A DNA stretch of 8,694 nt from Sinorhizobium sp. (lineage in GTDB: Bacteria; Pseudomonadota; Alphaproteobacteria; Rhizobiales; Rhizobiaceae). Made by a program: the position numbers and the translations under genes. Below, in pieces: positions 1 to 6,821 of this stretch (its first letter is position 1; the number at the start of each line of letters is the position of its first letter). The stretch is from positions 1 to 8,694 of the forward strand of contig JAPSJG010000137.1 of NCBI GenBank assembly GCA_031178305.1, given 5' to 3'. The notes under the pieces were generated by a model. That model saw only the letters and a program-made list of their open reading frames with translations. It did not search any database and was not told the DNA's origin.

Positions 1-603
1 CCAAAGCTCGCCGGTCGAGATATCGAACCAGGCGCCGTGAAGACGCAGCTTGCCCTTGGCCTCGAGAACCTGCACGCACGGAAAGGTCCTGAGATTGGCG
101 ACCGAGTTTCGGATCGACACGCGCTCGAGCGCCCGCTGACGTTCCGTCTGAGTCATGTAATCATTGCTCTGGATCTGCTCGGCAGCGGGTTTCAACAGGT
201 TCATCCAGCGGCCGATGAAATCGCCGGGGGAGAGCGGCTCCGCATCCGGGTCGAGTGCCGCCTTGATACCGCCGCAGCGGCCGTGGCCCATGACCACGAT
301 GTCGCTGACGCGCAGGGACTGGACCGCGAACTCCAGAGCTGCGGAGGTCGAATGATAATGTCCGTCCGGCTCGTAGGGCGGCATCATATTGGCAACGTTG
401 CGGACGACGAAGAGCTCCCCCGGACCGCTGTCGAATATCGTCTCCGGCGCGGCACGCGAGTCGCAACAGGCGATCACCATCGTCGTCGGCTTCTGACCGC
501 TCTCGGCGAGCGTCCGGTAGCGTTGCTGCTGTTCGCTGAAGCGACCGCTCATGAAATTGCGGTAGCCGGTAAGGAGATGTTCCGGAAAGTTCTGCTTCTC
601 CAT
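1..603 (-). CDS. Beta-class carbonic anhydrase (3' end cut by window edge)
   Basis: This enzyme catalyses the zinc-dependent interconversion of CO2 and bicarbonate in the cytoplasm and so supplies bicarbonate to carboxylases. The 201 residues visible contain the beta-class signature. CCDSR at residues 46-50 gives the zinc ligand Cys47 and the Asp48/Arg50 dyad. GHGRCGG at 106-112 gives the other two zinc ligands, His107 and Cys110. RNVAN at 68-72 is also typical of the family. The start at ATG 603 is firm because an in-frame TAA lies two codons upstream, and a GGGG stretch sits 7 bases before the ATG. Family members usually have about 210-230 residues, so only a short C-terminal piece is missing. 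The gene follows pdxY in the same direction after 144 bp. I saw no convincing promoter of its own there, so read-through from pdxY is possible but unproven. Class assignment is confident; the physiological role is inferred. Confidence 0.95.
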   Translation of the reverse strand, partial: MEKQNFPEHLLTGYRNFMSGRFSEQQQRYRTLAESGQKPTTMVIACCDSRAAPETIFDSGPGELFVVRNVANMMPPYEPDGHYHSTSAALEFAVQSLRVSDIVVMGHGRCGGIKAALDPDAEPLSPGDFIGRWMNLLKPAAEQIQSNDYMTQTERQRALERVSIRNSVANLRTFPCVQVLEAKGKLRLHGAWFDISTGELW

Positions 604-747
604 CAGTTACCCCGTGTCATCCACTGCATCAATTACTGCTCTATGGCTTCCTCGGGCGCCATGGAGCGTCGAAGTGTTACAGCGAGCCCTGCGCGCCCGA
701 AAGGGAAAACAGCTTTCATGAGAAATTTTCTTTTGTGCCCCGCCCGT

Positions 748-1629
748 CTATTTCCGCCGCATCTGGCTTGGATGCGTGAGCCGGCGCATCTGTACCATCG
801 CCATCGGCGTCGCCAGGCTCGAGGCGTCCTGCTCGAGGGTCAATTCGTCGGCGCCGCGCTTGGCGGTGCGCGCTATGACTTCAAAAACGCTGGCGGTGGC
901 CATCTGCAACGCGCGGTCCTCGGGCAGACCCTGCAGCAGCCGTGCAAGAAACACGGCCGAAAGCAGGTCCCCCGAACCGTTCGGCGCATCTTCGATCAGC
1001 CGGTGCTCGGCAAGCAGCGCATGGCGTCCGGATAGATAGAGATTGCCGGTACCGCCGCTCATCATCGGGACCGCGGAGGTAACGAGCACTCGCGGCGGGC
1101 CGAGATCGACTGCCGCATCGAGGATCGCCGCATTCGATTCGAGCTCGGCCCCCGCAAGCCAGGAGAGTTCGAACCGGTTCGGCGTCGCCAATGACGCAAG
1201 CGGCAGCAATCGGTCGCGGATGGCGGCGGCGAGATCGGCCGGGACATAGAGCTCCTTCGCATCGCCGATCACCGGATCGCAGGCATAGAAGAGATCGGGA
1301 TTGCGTAGCCTGAGTGCCGTCACCAGCCGGGCGACGCCCTCGGCCTGGCCGGGCGAACCGAGATAACCGGAAAGCACGGCCCGCACTTCGCCAGTCCAGG
1401 GTGCATCGATGAGATCGTCGACGATCGATTGGAACTCGGCCTCAGACATGGTCACCCGCGTTGAGAGGCCATGGCCGGGATGCCAGGGCAGGATGACCGT
1501 CGGCAACGCCCAGACACGATGCCCGAGCGTTTCCAGCGCGAAGACCGCGGCCCGGTTACCCACAGTGCCGCGAACCACATGGCTAGAGAGGACGATGACG
1601 GCGCCGGGCTGGGCTGGACTTTCGGACAT
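748..1629 (-). CDS. pdxY: Pyridoxal kinase PdxY
   Basis: This cytoplasmic ribokinase-superfamily enzyme phosphorylates pyridoxal with ATP, making pyridoxal 5'-phosphate by the B6 salvage route. The 293-residue product matches the usual length of about 285-290. Visible motifs in order are SSHVVRGTVGNRAA at residues 15-28 (vitamin-binding N-terminal motif of PdxY/PdxK), CDPVIGD at 117-123 (phosphate/metal region), TPNRFEL at 149-155, and NGSGD at 217-221, whose Asp221 is the expected catalytic base after the glycine anion hole. I chose ATG 1629 (MSESPAQPG) because AAGGA lies 11 bases upstream. A second in-frame ATG at 1641 would add four residues, but its purine-rich stretch abuts the codon directly. 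The gene is divergent from the glutamate dehydrogenase and upstream of the carbonic anhydrase. PdxY versus PdxK naming rests on overall resemblance; the kinase assignment itself is solid. Confidence 0.93.
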   Translation of the reverse strand: MSESPAQPGAVIVLSSHVVRGTVGNRAAVFALETLGHRVWALPTVILPWHPGHGLSTRVTMSEAEFQSIVDDLIDAPWTGEVRAVLSGYLGSPGQAEGVARLVTALRLRNPDLFYACDPVIGDAKELYVPADLAAAIRDRLLPLASLATPNRFELSWLAGAELESNAAILDAAVDLGPPRVLVTSAVPMMSGGTGNLYLSGRHALLAEHRLIEDAPNGSGDLLSAVFLARLLQGLPEDRALQMATASVFEVIARTAKRGADELTLEQDASSLATPMAMVQMRRLTHPSQMRRK

Positions 1630-1670
1630 CGGGCGGTTCATCCTTCGGTTCTGGCGGGACGAGGGAAAGC

Positions 1671-1731
1671 GACAGCGGCTCTCCGCCCACATCCGCCCCG
1701 AGTGTGATCGCCCGACTGTCGAGCCGCTGTC
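1671..1731. repeat. Perfect 11-bp inverted repeat upstream of pdxY
   Basis: GACAGCGGCTC at 1671-1681 is repeated exactly in inverted orientation as GAGCCGCTGTC at 1721-1731, with 39 bp between the arms. The right arm runs into the likely pdxY -35 hexamer (TTGACA on the minus strand, 1733-1728). CTGTC recurs at 1716-1720 and 1727-1731, exactly 11 bp apart, about one helical turn. The arrangement could be an operator for a regulator of vitamin B6 salvage. It is unlikely to be an RNA hairpin if transcription starts near 1698, because only the left arm would then be transcribed. The repeat is seen directly; its function is inferred. Confidence 0.6.
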
Positions 1732-1733
1732 AA
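1705..1733 (-). promoter_or_regulatory. Candidate sigma-70-type promoter of pdxY
   Basis: On the minus strand a perfect TTGACA (1733-1728) is followed after 17 bases by CGATCA (1710-1705). The -35 box fits the rhizobial CTTGAC/TTGACA pattern well. The -10 box fits CTATAT/TATAAT only partly. Transcription would start near 1698, giving a leader of about 70 bases before ATG 1629. Confidence 0.35.
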
Positions 1734-1839
1734 CAGCCTCGAAAAAGACGATTTCCGAGGTTCCGGCGTTTTCATCTGGTTTTTGTCCTTTTTTCAGAAA
1801 TTTTTGCAAAATCGCCTTCGATTTAAATGGGTTTAGGTC

Positions 1840-1886
1840 GATTCCGCGTGAATTTCTCCAAAAACAGGCTCGATTTTGCCGGAATC
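1840..1886. promoter_or_regulatory. Pair of GANTC (CcrM methylation) sites before the dehydrogenase gene
   Basis: GATTC at 1840-1844 and GAATC at 1882-1886 both match GANTC, the site methylated by the alphaproteobacterial cell-cycle methyltransferase CcrM. Their centres are 42 bp apart, and they lie about 113 and 71 bp upstream of the dehydrogenase ATG. Scanning by eye, the whole window has roughly 15 such sites, nearly all scattered in coding DNA, so two within 47 bp of a promoter region stand out. The motif is certain; a regulatory role is inferred. Confidence 0.4.
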
Positions 1887-1942
1887 CGTCATAAAAACGA
1901 TCGCCATTGGTCGCGGTTCTGATAGGTTCGGCCATCATGATT

Positions 1943-1949
1943 GGGGGAG
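1943..1949 (+). promoter_or_regulatory. Ribosome binding site that fixes the dehydrogenase start
   Basis: GGGGGAG lies 7 bases before ATG 1957. This supports that ATG over the upstream in-frame TTG at 1876, which has no comparable site and would add 27 residues unlike the family's N-terminus. Confidence 0.75.
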
Positions 1950-1956
1950 CGAGTTC

Positions 1957-4900
1957 ATGGGCGTGAAATATAACCCGAAGCGGGATCGGCACATCGATGC
2001 AGCCCGCGCGGCGGTGAGCAAAATCGGGGTGGAGACCTTGCCGCCGGAAATCCTCTTCGGGGGCGCGAGCAACGACGACCTCGATCTCTATTCGCCGGAT
2101 ATGCTGGCGCTGACTGCCGCCCACGCCCGCAAGGAACTGGCACGCTGGGACGGCGGCAAGCCGCAGGTTTCGGTGGAGGCGGTGCCGGGGGTCGCACCGG
2201 GCGGCACCGAGGTCTCGATCATCGCGATCACTGAGCGCAACATGCCGTTCCTTTACGACTCGATCATGGGCGAGGTGACGAGCACCCACCGCGACATCCA
2301 TCTGGCAATCCATCCCATCCTGGTCATGGAGCCGGGTCAGGCGGTGAAGCTCTACAATCCGGAGGAGGAAAGCGACCCGGCCCACCGCGTCAGCCACATC
2401 CAGATCCACCTGAGCGAGCTGACGCCGCTGGAGGCGCGCTCGCTCAGCAAGCGTATTACCGATGTCCTGGAGCAGGTCCACCAGGCCGTGCACGACTGGC
2501 CGGCGATGACGGCGCTGCTCAACCAGGTAATGCGCGAGCTCGAGGACTACAACGCCTCGCGCAAGAAGAGCGATCGCGACGAGGCGCTCGCCTTTCTTCG
2601 CTGGCTAAGGGACGACAATTTCACCTTTCTCGGGATGCGTGAATACACCTACTCCGGCAAGGGCGAGAATGCGACGGTCGAGCGCGGCAAGGGCAGGGGG
2701 CTCGGTATTCTCTCCAATCCTGAGGTGCGCGTTCTCAGGCAAGGCAAGAATGCTGTGTTCACGACGCCGGAGATCCTGGCTTTTCTGGAAGGCCCCGATT
2801 TCCTGATCGTCACCAAGGCCAATGTGAAGTCGGTCGTGCATCGCCGTGCCTACATGGACTATATCGGCGTGAAGCGTTTCGACGCCTCCGGCAATGTCGT
2901 CGGCGAGCTGCGCATCGTCGGTCTCTTCACCTCGACTGCGTATACCCGCCAGGCGGCGGAGATCCCGCTTCTCCGGCACAAGATCGAGAAGATCATCGAC
3001 CATTTCGGCTACGACCCGCAGAGCCACTCGGGCAAGACCCTGGCGAACACGCTGGAATCCTACCCGCGCGACGATCTTTTCCAGATCGATATCGGCCTCT
3101 TGGCCGCCTTCTGCGAACAGATCAATGAGCTCGGCGACCGGCCGCGGGTGCGGGTTCTGCCGCGCATCGACCATTTCGACCGTTTCGTCTCGGTCATCGT
3201 CTTCGTGCCGCGCGAACAATATGATTCCAGCGTCCGCGAAAAGATCGGCGACTATCTGAAGACCGTCTATGACGGCCGGGTTTCCGCCTACTATCCGGCC
3301 TTCCCGGAGGGGGGGCTTGCGCGTGTGCACTTCATCATCGGCCGTTCGGGCGGCAAGACGCCGCGCATCCCGCAGGCCAGGATCGAGGAGGCGGTCCGCA
3401 CCATCGTCACCCGCTGGACCGACCGCTTCAACCTGCTCGCCCGAAACGACGGCATCGAACTGTTCGTCGGCGAGGCCTATCAGGCAGCCTTCACCCCGGC
3501 GGAAGCCTATGCCGATCTCGGCGATATCGCCGCTTGCAAGAGCGACGATCCGATCCGCATCTCCTTTTACCATCGCCATGGCGAAAGGCCGGATGCCCTC
3601 GAACTGAAGATTTTCCACGCGAACGATCCGGTTTCGCTCTCCCGGCGCGTGCCGCTGCTCGAGAATCTCGGTTTCCGCGTCATCAGCGAGCAGACCTACG
3701 ACATCGGCGTGCGCGTCCACGGGGAGGAGCCGTGCCAAGTCGTGCTGCACGATATGGAACTCATCCGCCGCGACGGGCATGAGGTCAATCTTGCAAAGAC
3801 CGGCCCGGCTCTGGAGGAGGCCTTCCTCGCCGCCTGGAGCGGCGCGATCGAGGACGACAATTTCAATCGACTGGTCTTGCTCGCGGGGCTCACCGCCCGG
3901 GAAGTCACGGTGCTGCGCGCCTATGCGCGCTATCTGCGCCAGGCGGGCATCACCTATTCACAGGGGTATATCGCAGATACGCTGAACAAGTACCCGGCGA
4001 TCGCCGCCGATATCTTCCGCCTGTACTCGACGCGGCTAGACCCGCAAGTCGAGGCAAAGGCGCGCGCGAAGAAGACCAACACGTTGCTCGCGGCCATCGA
4101 AGAGGCGCTCTCGGCGGTGCCGAGCCTCGACGAGGACCGCATCCTGCGCCGCTACGTCAATGCGATCCAGGCGACGCTCAGAACCAACTATTTCCAGAAG
4201 GATGCGGAGGGGAAGCCCCGCCCGGTGCTTGCCTTCAAGCTCGATCCGAAGGCGCTCGACAACCTGCCGGAACCACGCCCTTTCCGCGAGATTTTCGTCT
4301 ACGGCACCGAAGTCGAGGGCGTGCACCTGCGCTTCGGCAAGGTGGCGCGCGGCGGGCTTCGCTGGTCCGACCGGGCGCAGGACTACCGCACCGAGGTGCT
4401 GGGCCTCGTCAAGGCGCAGCAGGTCAAGAATGCGGTCATCGTTCCGGTCGGCGCCAAGGGCGGTTTCTATCCGAAACAGCTGCCCGTCGGCGGCAGCCGC
4501 GACGAAATCTTCAAGGCGGGCACCGAAGCCTACAAGACCTTCATCCGCAGCCTGCTCTCGGTGACCGACAACATCGTCGGCCAGAATGTCGTACCGCCTC
4601 CGGACACGGTGCGGCTCGACGATGATGATCCCTATTTCGTCGTTGCGGCCGACAAGGGAACCGCGACCTTCTCGGATACGGCAAACGCTCTGGCGCAGGA
4701 GGCGGGTTTCTGGCTAGATGACGCTTTTGCCTCCGGCGGCTCGGCCGGCTACGATCACAAGAAAATGGGCATCACCGCGCGCGGCGCCTGGGAGGCGGTC
4801 AAACGTCACTTCCGAGAGATGGACATCGACATCCAGACGACGCCCTTCACGGTCGCAGGCGTCGGCGACATGTCGGGCGACGTCTTCGGCAACGGCATGT

Positions 4901-6744
4901 TGCTCTCGGAAAAGATCCGGCTGGTCGCCGCCTTCGACCATCGCGACATCATCATCGATCCGGATCCGGACACCGATCTCTCCTTCGCCGAGCGCAAGCG
5001 CATGTTCGCCTTGCCGCGCTCAAGCTGGCAGGATTATGACCGCAAGGCCCTTTCGCCCGGAGGCATGATCATCTCGCGGGCCGAGAAGCTGGTGACGCTG
5101 ACGCCTGAGGCGATGGCGGCGATCGGCATCGACAAGCAGAAGGCGACGCCGTTCGAGGTCATGAACGCCATCCTGAAGAGCCCGGTCGACCTTCTCTGGT
5201 TTGGCGGCATCGGCACCTATGTGCGCGGCAGCAACGAGACGGATGCCGAAGTCGGCGACCGCGCCAACGATCCGATCCGCGTCACGGCGGAAGAGGTGCG
5301 CGCCCGGGTTATCGGCGAAGGTGCCAATCTCGGCGTCACGCAGAAGGGGCGAATCGGCTACTCGCTCAACGGCGGGCGCTGCAATTCCGACGCGATCGAC
5401 AATTCGGCGGGCGTCAATTCCTCCGACGTCGAGGTCAACATTAAGATCGCGCTGGCCTCGGCGATGGGTGAGGGCCGCCTCACAAGGTCGAAGCGCAACA
5501 CGCTCCTGGCATCGATGACCGAAGAAGTCGCCAGCCTCGTCCTTCGAAACAATTACCAGCAATCGCTGGCGATTTCACTCAGCGAACGGCAAGGCCTCGC
5601 GAACCGGACGCCGTTGGCGCGACTGATGGCGCGGCTCGAAGCGGACGGCCACCTGAACCGGAAGGTGGAGACCTTGCCGACGGATCAGGCCATGGCCGAG
5701 CGCTACCAAGCCGGCAAACCGCTGACGCGGCCGGAGATCGGCGTCCTGCTCTCCTATGCGAAGCTGGTGCTGTCTGACGAATTGATCGAGAGCGCGCTTC
5801 CGGACGATTCCTATTTCACCGCAACGCTTGAGCGCTATTTCCCCGCGAAGATGCGCAAGGCCTATGCCGGCGACATCCATGGTCATCGACTACGCCGAGA
5901 GATCATCGCAACGATGCTCGCAAACGAAACGATCAATCGCGGCGGCCCGGCCTTCGTGTCGACGCTGATGGATGCCACCGGTCTGCTTTCCGCCGATGTC
6001 GTCAAGGCGGCCGTGCTGGCGCTTGACGGTTTCGAACTGCCGCGAATCTATGGCGAGATAGACGCACTCGACAACGAGGTCGGCGGGCAGCTCCAGAACG
6101 AACTCTATCAGGAGGTGGGGCGCATCTTCGCCTTCGTTGCCGAGCGGGCGCTGCGAACCCGTGCCACCGAGGCCCCCGTTTCGGACGCTGTCGGAAGGCT
6201 GCGGGACGGAATGCAAAAGCTGCGCGGCACGGTTCGGGGGGCAACTTCCGGCGAAAGCGCCGGGGACGTGCGCCAGAGGGCCGCCTCGTTAATTGAACGT
6301 GGCGTGCCGGCGAAGCTTGCCGAGGAGATCGCCGAACTTTCGCTGATGACCCTCGTACCCGAGATCATGCAGATCGCCGCAGAGACGGGTGAGCCGCTGA
6401 CCCGGACCGCGCAAGCCTATTTCGCCGTGACGAAGAACCTCGGGATCGACCGACTGCTGACCGCCGCCGATCGCGTTCCCGCCATCGAGCAGTTCGAGGC
6501 ACTGGCGCTGGCGCGCGCGATCGCCGACATTGCAGGAGCGCGGCGCGACGTCGCCACCGCAGCGCTCGTCGAGCACAAGGGCGAACGCAATCCCGTCCAT
6601 GCCTGGCAGGAAAAGGACCGCACCCGGCTGTCACGCCTTGGCGAGCAGCTGAAACTGCTCACCGAAAAGGGCGAGACCACACTTGCGAAGGTCACCGTGG
6701 CTGCCGGCCTCCTCAGCGACCTTGCGCGCGGCAGGGCGAAGTGA
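1957..6744 (+). CDS. gdhZ: Large NAD-dependent glutamate dehydrogenase (GdhB/GdhZ type)
   Basis: This enzyme oxidatively deaminates L-glutamate to 2-oxoglutarate and ammonium with NAD+, a catabolic step that feeds amino-acid carbon into the TCA cycle. At 1,595 residues it belongs to the ~180-kDa class (GdhB in Pseudomonas, GdhZ in Caulobacter), far longer than the ~450-residue hexameric enzymes. ACT-like regions lie near residues 84-165 (the EVSIIAITERNMPFLYDS segment), 370-450 and 530-620. DDNFTFLG at 219-226 is typical of the class. The catalytic domain covers roughly 720-1230: GGLRWSDR at 799-806, Lys824, PVGAKGGF at 830-837 with likely catalytic Lys834, and AADKGTATFSD at 897-907 with candidate catalytic Asp899. 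The dinucleotide fold shows GVGDMSGDVFGNG at 968-980, and IGEGANLG spans 1119-1126. The rest is the helical C-terminal domain. The frame is intact throughout. Motif roles are assigned by analogy with short glutamate dehydrogenases. The symbol follows alphaproteobacterial usage. Confidence 0.96.
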   Translation: MGVKYNPKRDRHIDAARAAVSKIGVETLPPEILFGGASNDDLDLYSPDMLALTAAHARKELARWDGGKPQVSVEAVPGVAPGGTEVSIIAITERNMPFLYDSIMGEVTSTHRDIHLAIHPILVMEPGQAVKLYNPEEESDPAHRVSHIQIHLSELTPLEARSLSKRITDVLEQVHQAVHDWPAMTALLNQVMRELEDYNASRKKSDRDEALAFLRWLRDDNFTFLGMREYTYSGKGENATVERGKGRGLGILSNPEVRVLRQGKNAVFTTPEILAFLEGPDFLIVTKANVKSVVHRRAYMDYIGVKRFDASGNVVGELRIVGLFTSTAYTRQAAEIPLLRHKIEKIIDHFGYDPQSHSGKTLANTLESYPRDDLFQIDIGLLAAFCEQINELGDRPRVRVLPRIDHFDRFVSVIVFVPREQYDSSVREKIGDYLKTVYDGRVSAYYPAFPEGGLARVHFIIGRSGGKTPRIPQARIEEAVRTIVTRWTDRFNLLARNDGIELFVGEAYQAAFTPAEAYADLGDIAACKSDDPIRISFYHRHGERPDALELKIFHANDPVSLSRRVPLLENLGFRVISEQTYDIGVRVHGEEPCQVVLHDMELIRRDGHEVNLAKTGPALEEAFLAAWSGAIEDDNFNRLVLLAGLTAREVTVLRAYARYLRQAGITYSQGYIADTLNKYPAIAADIFRLYSTRLDPQVEAKARAKKTNTLLAAIEEALSAVPSLDEDRILRRYVNAIQATLRTNYFQKDAEGKPRPVLAFKLDPKALDNLPEPRPFREIFVYGTEVEGVHLRFGKVARGGLRWSDRAQDYRTEVLGLVKAQQVKNAVIVPVGAKGGFYPKQLPVGGSRDEIFKAGTEAYKTFIRSLLSVTDNIVGQNVVPPPDTVRLDDDDPYFVVAADKGTATFSDTANALAQEAGFWLDDAFASGGSAGYDHKKMGITARGAWEAVKRHFREMDIDIQTTPFTVAGVGDMSGDVFGNGMLLSEKIRLVAAFDHRDIIIDPDPDTDLSFAERKRMFALPRSSWQDYDRKALSPGGMIISRAEKLVTLTPEAMAAIGIDKQKATPFEVMNAILKSPVDLLWFGGIGTYVRGSNETDAEVGDRANDPIRVTAEEVRARVIGEGANLGVTQKGRIGYSLNGGRCNSDAIDNSAGVNSSDVEVNIKIALASAMGEGRLTRSKRNTLLASMTEEVASLVLRNNYQQSLAISLSERQGLANRTPLARLMARLEADGHLNRKVETLPTDQAMAERYQAGKPLTRPEIGVLLSYAKLVLSDELIESALPDDSYFTATLERYFPAKMRKAYAGDIHGHRLRREIIATMLANETINRGGPAFVSTLMDATGLLSADVVKAAVLALDGFELPRIYGEIDALDNEVGGQLQNELYQEVGRIFAFVAERALRTRATEAPVSDAVGRLRDGMQKLRGTVRGATSGESAGDVRQRAASLIERGVPAKLAEEIAELSLMTLVPEIMQIAAETGEPLTRTAQAYFAVTKNLGIDRLLTAADRVPAIEQFEALALARAIADIAGARRDVATAALVEHKGERNPVHAWQEKDRTRLSRLGEQLKLLTEKGETTLAKVTVAAGLLSDLARGRAK

Positions 6745-6750
6745 CACAGT

Positions 6751-6772
6751 CCCCCGGGTCGTCGCCCGGGGG
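6751..6772 (+). terminator. GC-rich hairpin after the glutamate dehydrogenase
   Basis: CCCCCGGG at 6751-6758 and CCCGGGGG at 6765-6772 form a perfect 8-bp stem with a 6-base loop (TCGTCG), starting 6 bases after the stop codon. The tail TTGATT is a poor U-run, so termination may be partial. The hairpin could instead protect the 3' end of the message or reduce transcription into the transporter gene 49 bp further on. Confidence 0.55.
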
Positions 6773-6807
6773 TTGATTCCCCTCCGGCAGCGGCGCGCGC
6801 GGGTATA

Positions 6808-6814
6808 GGGGGAG
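6808..6814 (+). promoter_or_regulatory. Ribosome binding site of the transporter gene
   Basis: GGGGGAG lies 7 bases before GTG 6822, the same core and spacing as at the upstream dehydrogenase. A second possible site, AAGG at 6819-6822, lies 5 bases before ATG 6828. The start is therefore uncertain by two codons. Confidence 0.5.
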
Positions 6815-6821
6815 AGCCAAG

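Larger units (their letters stand above)
1630..1956. promoter_or_regulatory. Divergent pdxY / glutamate dehydrogenase control region
   Basis: This 327-bp gap separates two divergently read genes and has two unlike halves. The half next to pdxY (about 1630-1740) is GC-rich and holds an 11-bp inverted repeat and a TTGACA -35 candidate facing pdxY. The half next to the dehydrogenase (about 1741-1900) is AT-rich for this genome, with T/A runs at 1780-1812, a TTTTGCAAAA palindrome at 1802-1811, AAATCG-CCTT-CGATTT at 1809-1824 and ATTTAAAT at 1821-1828. I could not assign a convincing -35/-10 pair for the dehydrogenase. I see no small gene here; the frames that cross it are extensions or antisense shadows of the neighbours. 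Confidence 0.7.

Noticed and set aside
37..1035. 332-codon open frame on the plus strand across the carbonic anhydrase and into pdxY
   Set aside because: It lies antisense to two genes with clear family motifs, crosses the gap between them and reads as low-complexity Arg/His/Ala-rich sequence typical of GC-rich shadow frames.
1823..1836. CtrA-like binding site before the dehydrogenase
   Set aside because: TTAA-N6-TTAG misses the consensus TTAA-N7-TTAA in spacing and one base; too weak to list as a site.
1409..1894. 161-codon plus-strand frame over pdxY's start and the control region
   Set aside because: It overlaps the conserved N-terminus of PdxY in antisense and then runs into AT-rich non-coding DNA; no ribosome binding site or family resemblance seen.
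1876..1956. Upstream in-frame TTG start of the dehydrogenase, adding 27 residues
   Set aside because: The added residues cover likely promoter DNA, and ATG 1957 has a strong GGGGGAG at 7 bases and starts with the expected family N-terminus.
748..2493. 581-codon minus-strand frame that would extend pdxY at its N-terminus
   Set aside because: Only the last 293 codons match pyridoxal kinase; the rest is antisense to the dehydrogenase start and the control region. The kinase start at 1629 fits family length.
3309..3315. Run of seven G in the dehydrogenase gene as a phase-variation or frameshift site
   Set aside because: The frame reads through it as PEGGLARV without disruption, and a run of seven G is unremarkable in a GC-rich genome.
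2605..3780. 391-codon minus-strand frame inside the dehydrogenase gene
   Set aside because: Antisense shadow of a gene with continuous family motifs; no recognisable domain in its Asp/Arg/Val-rich translation.
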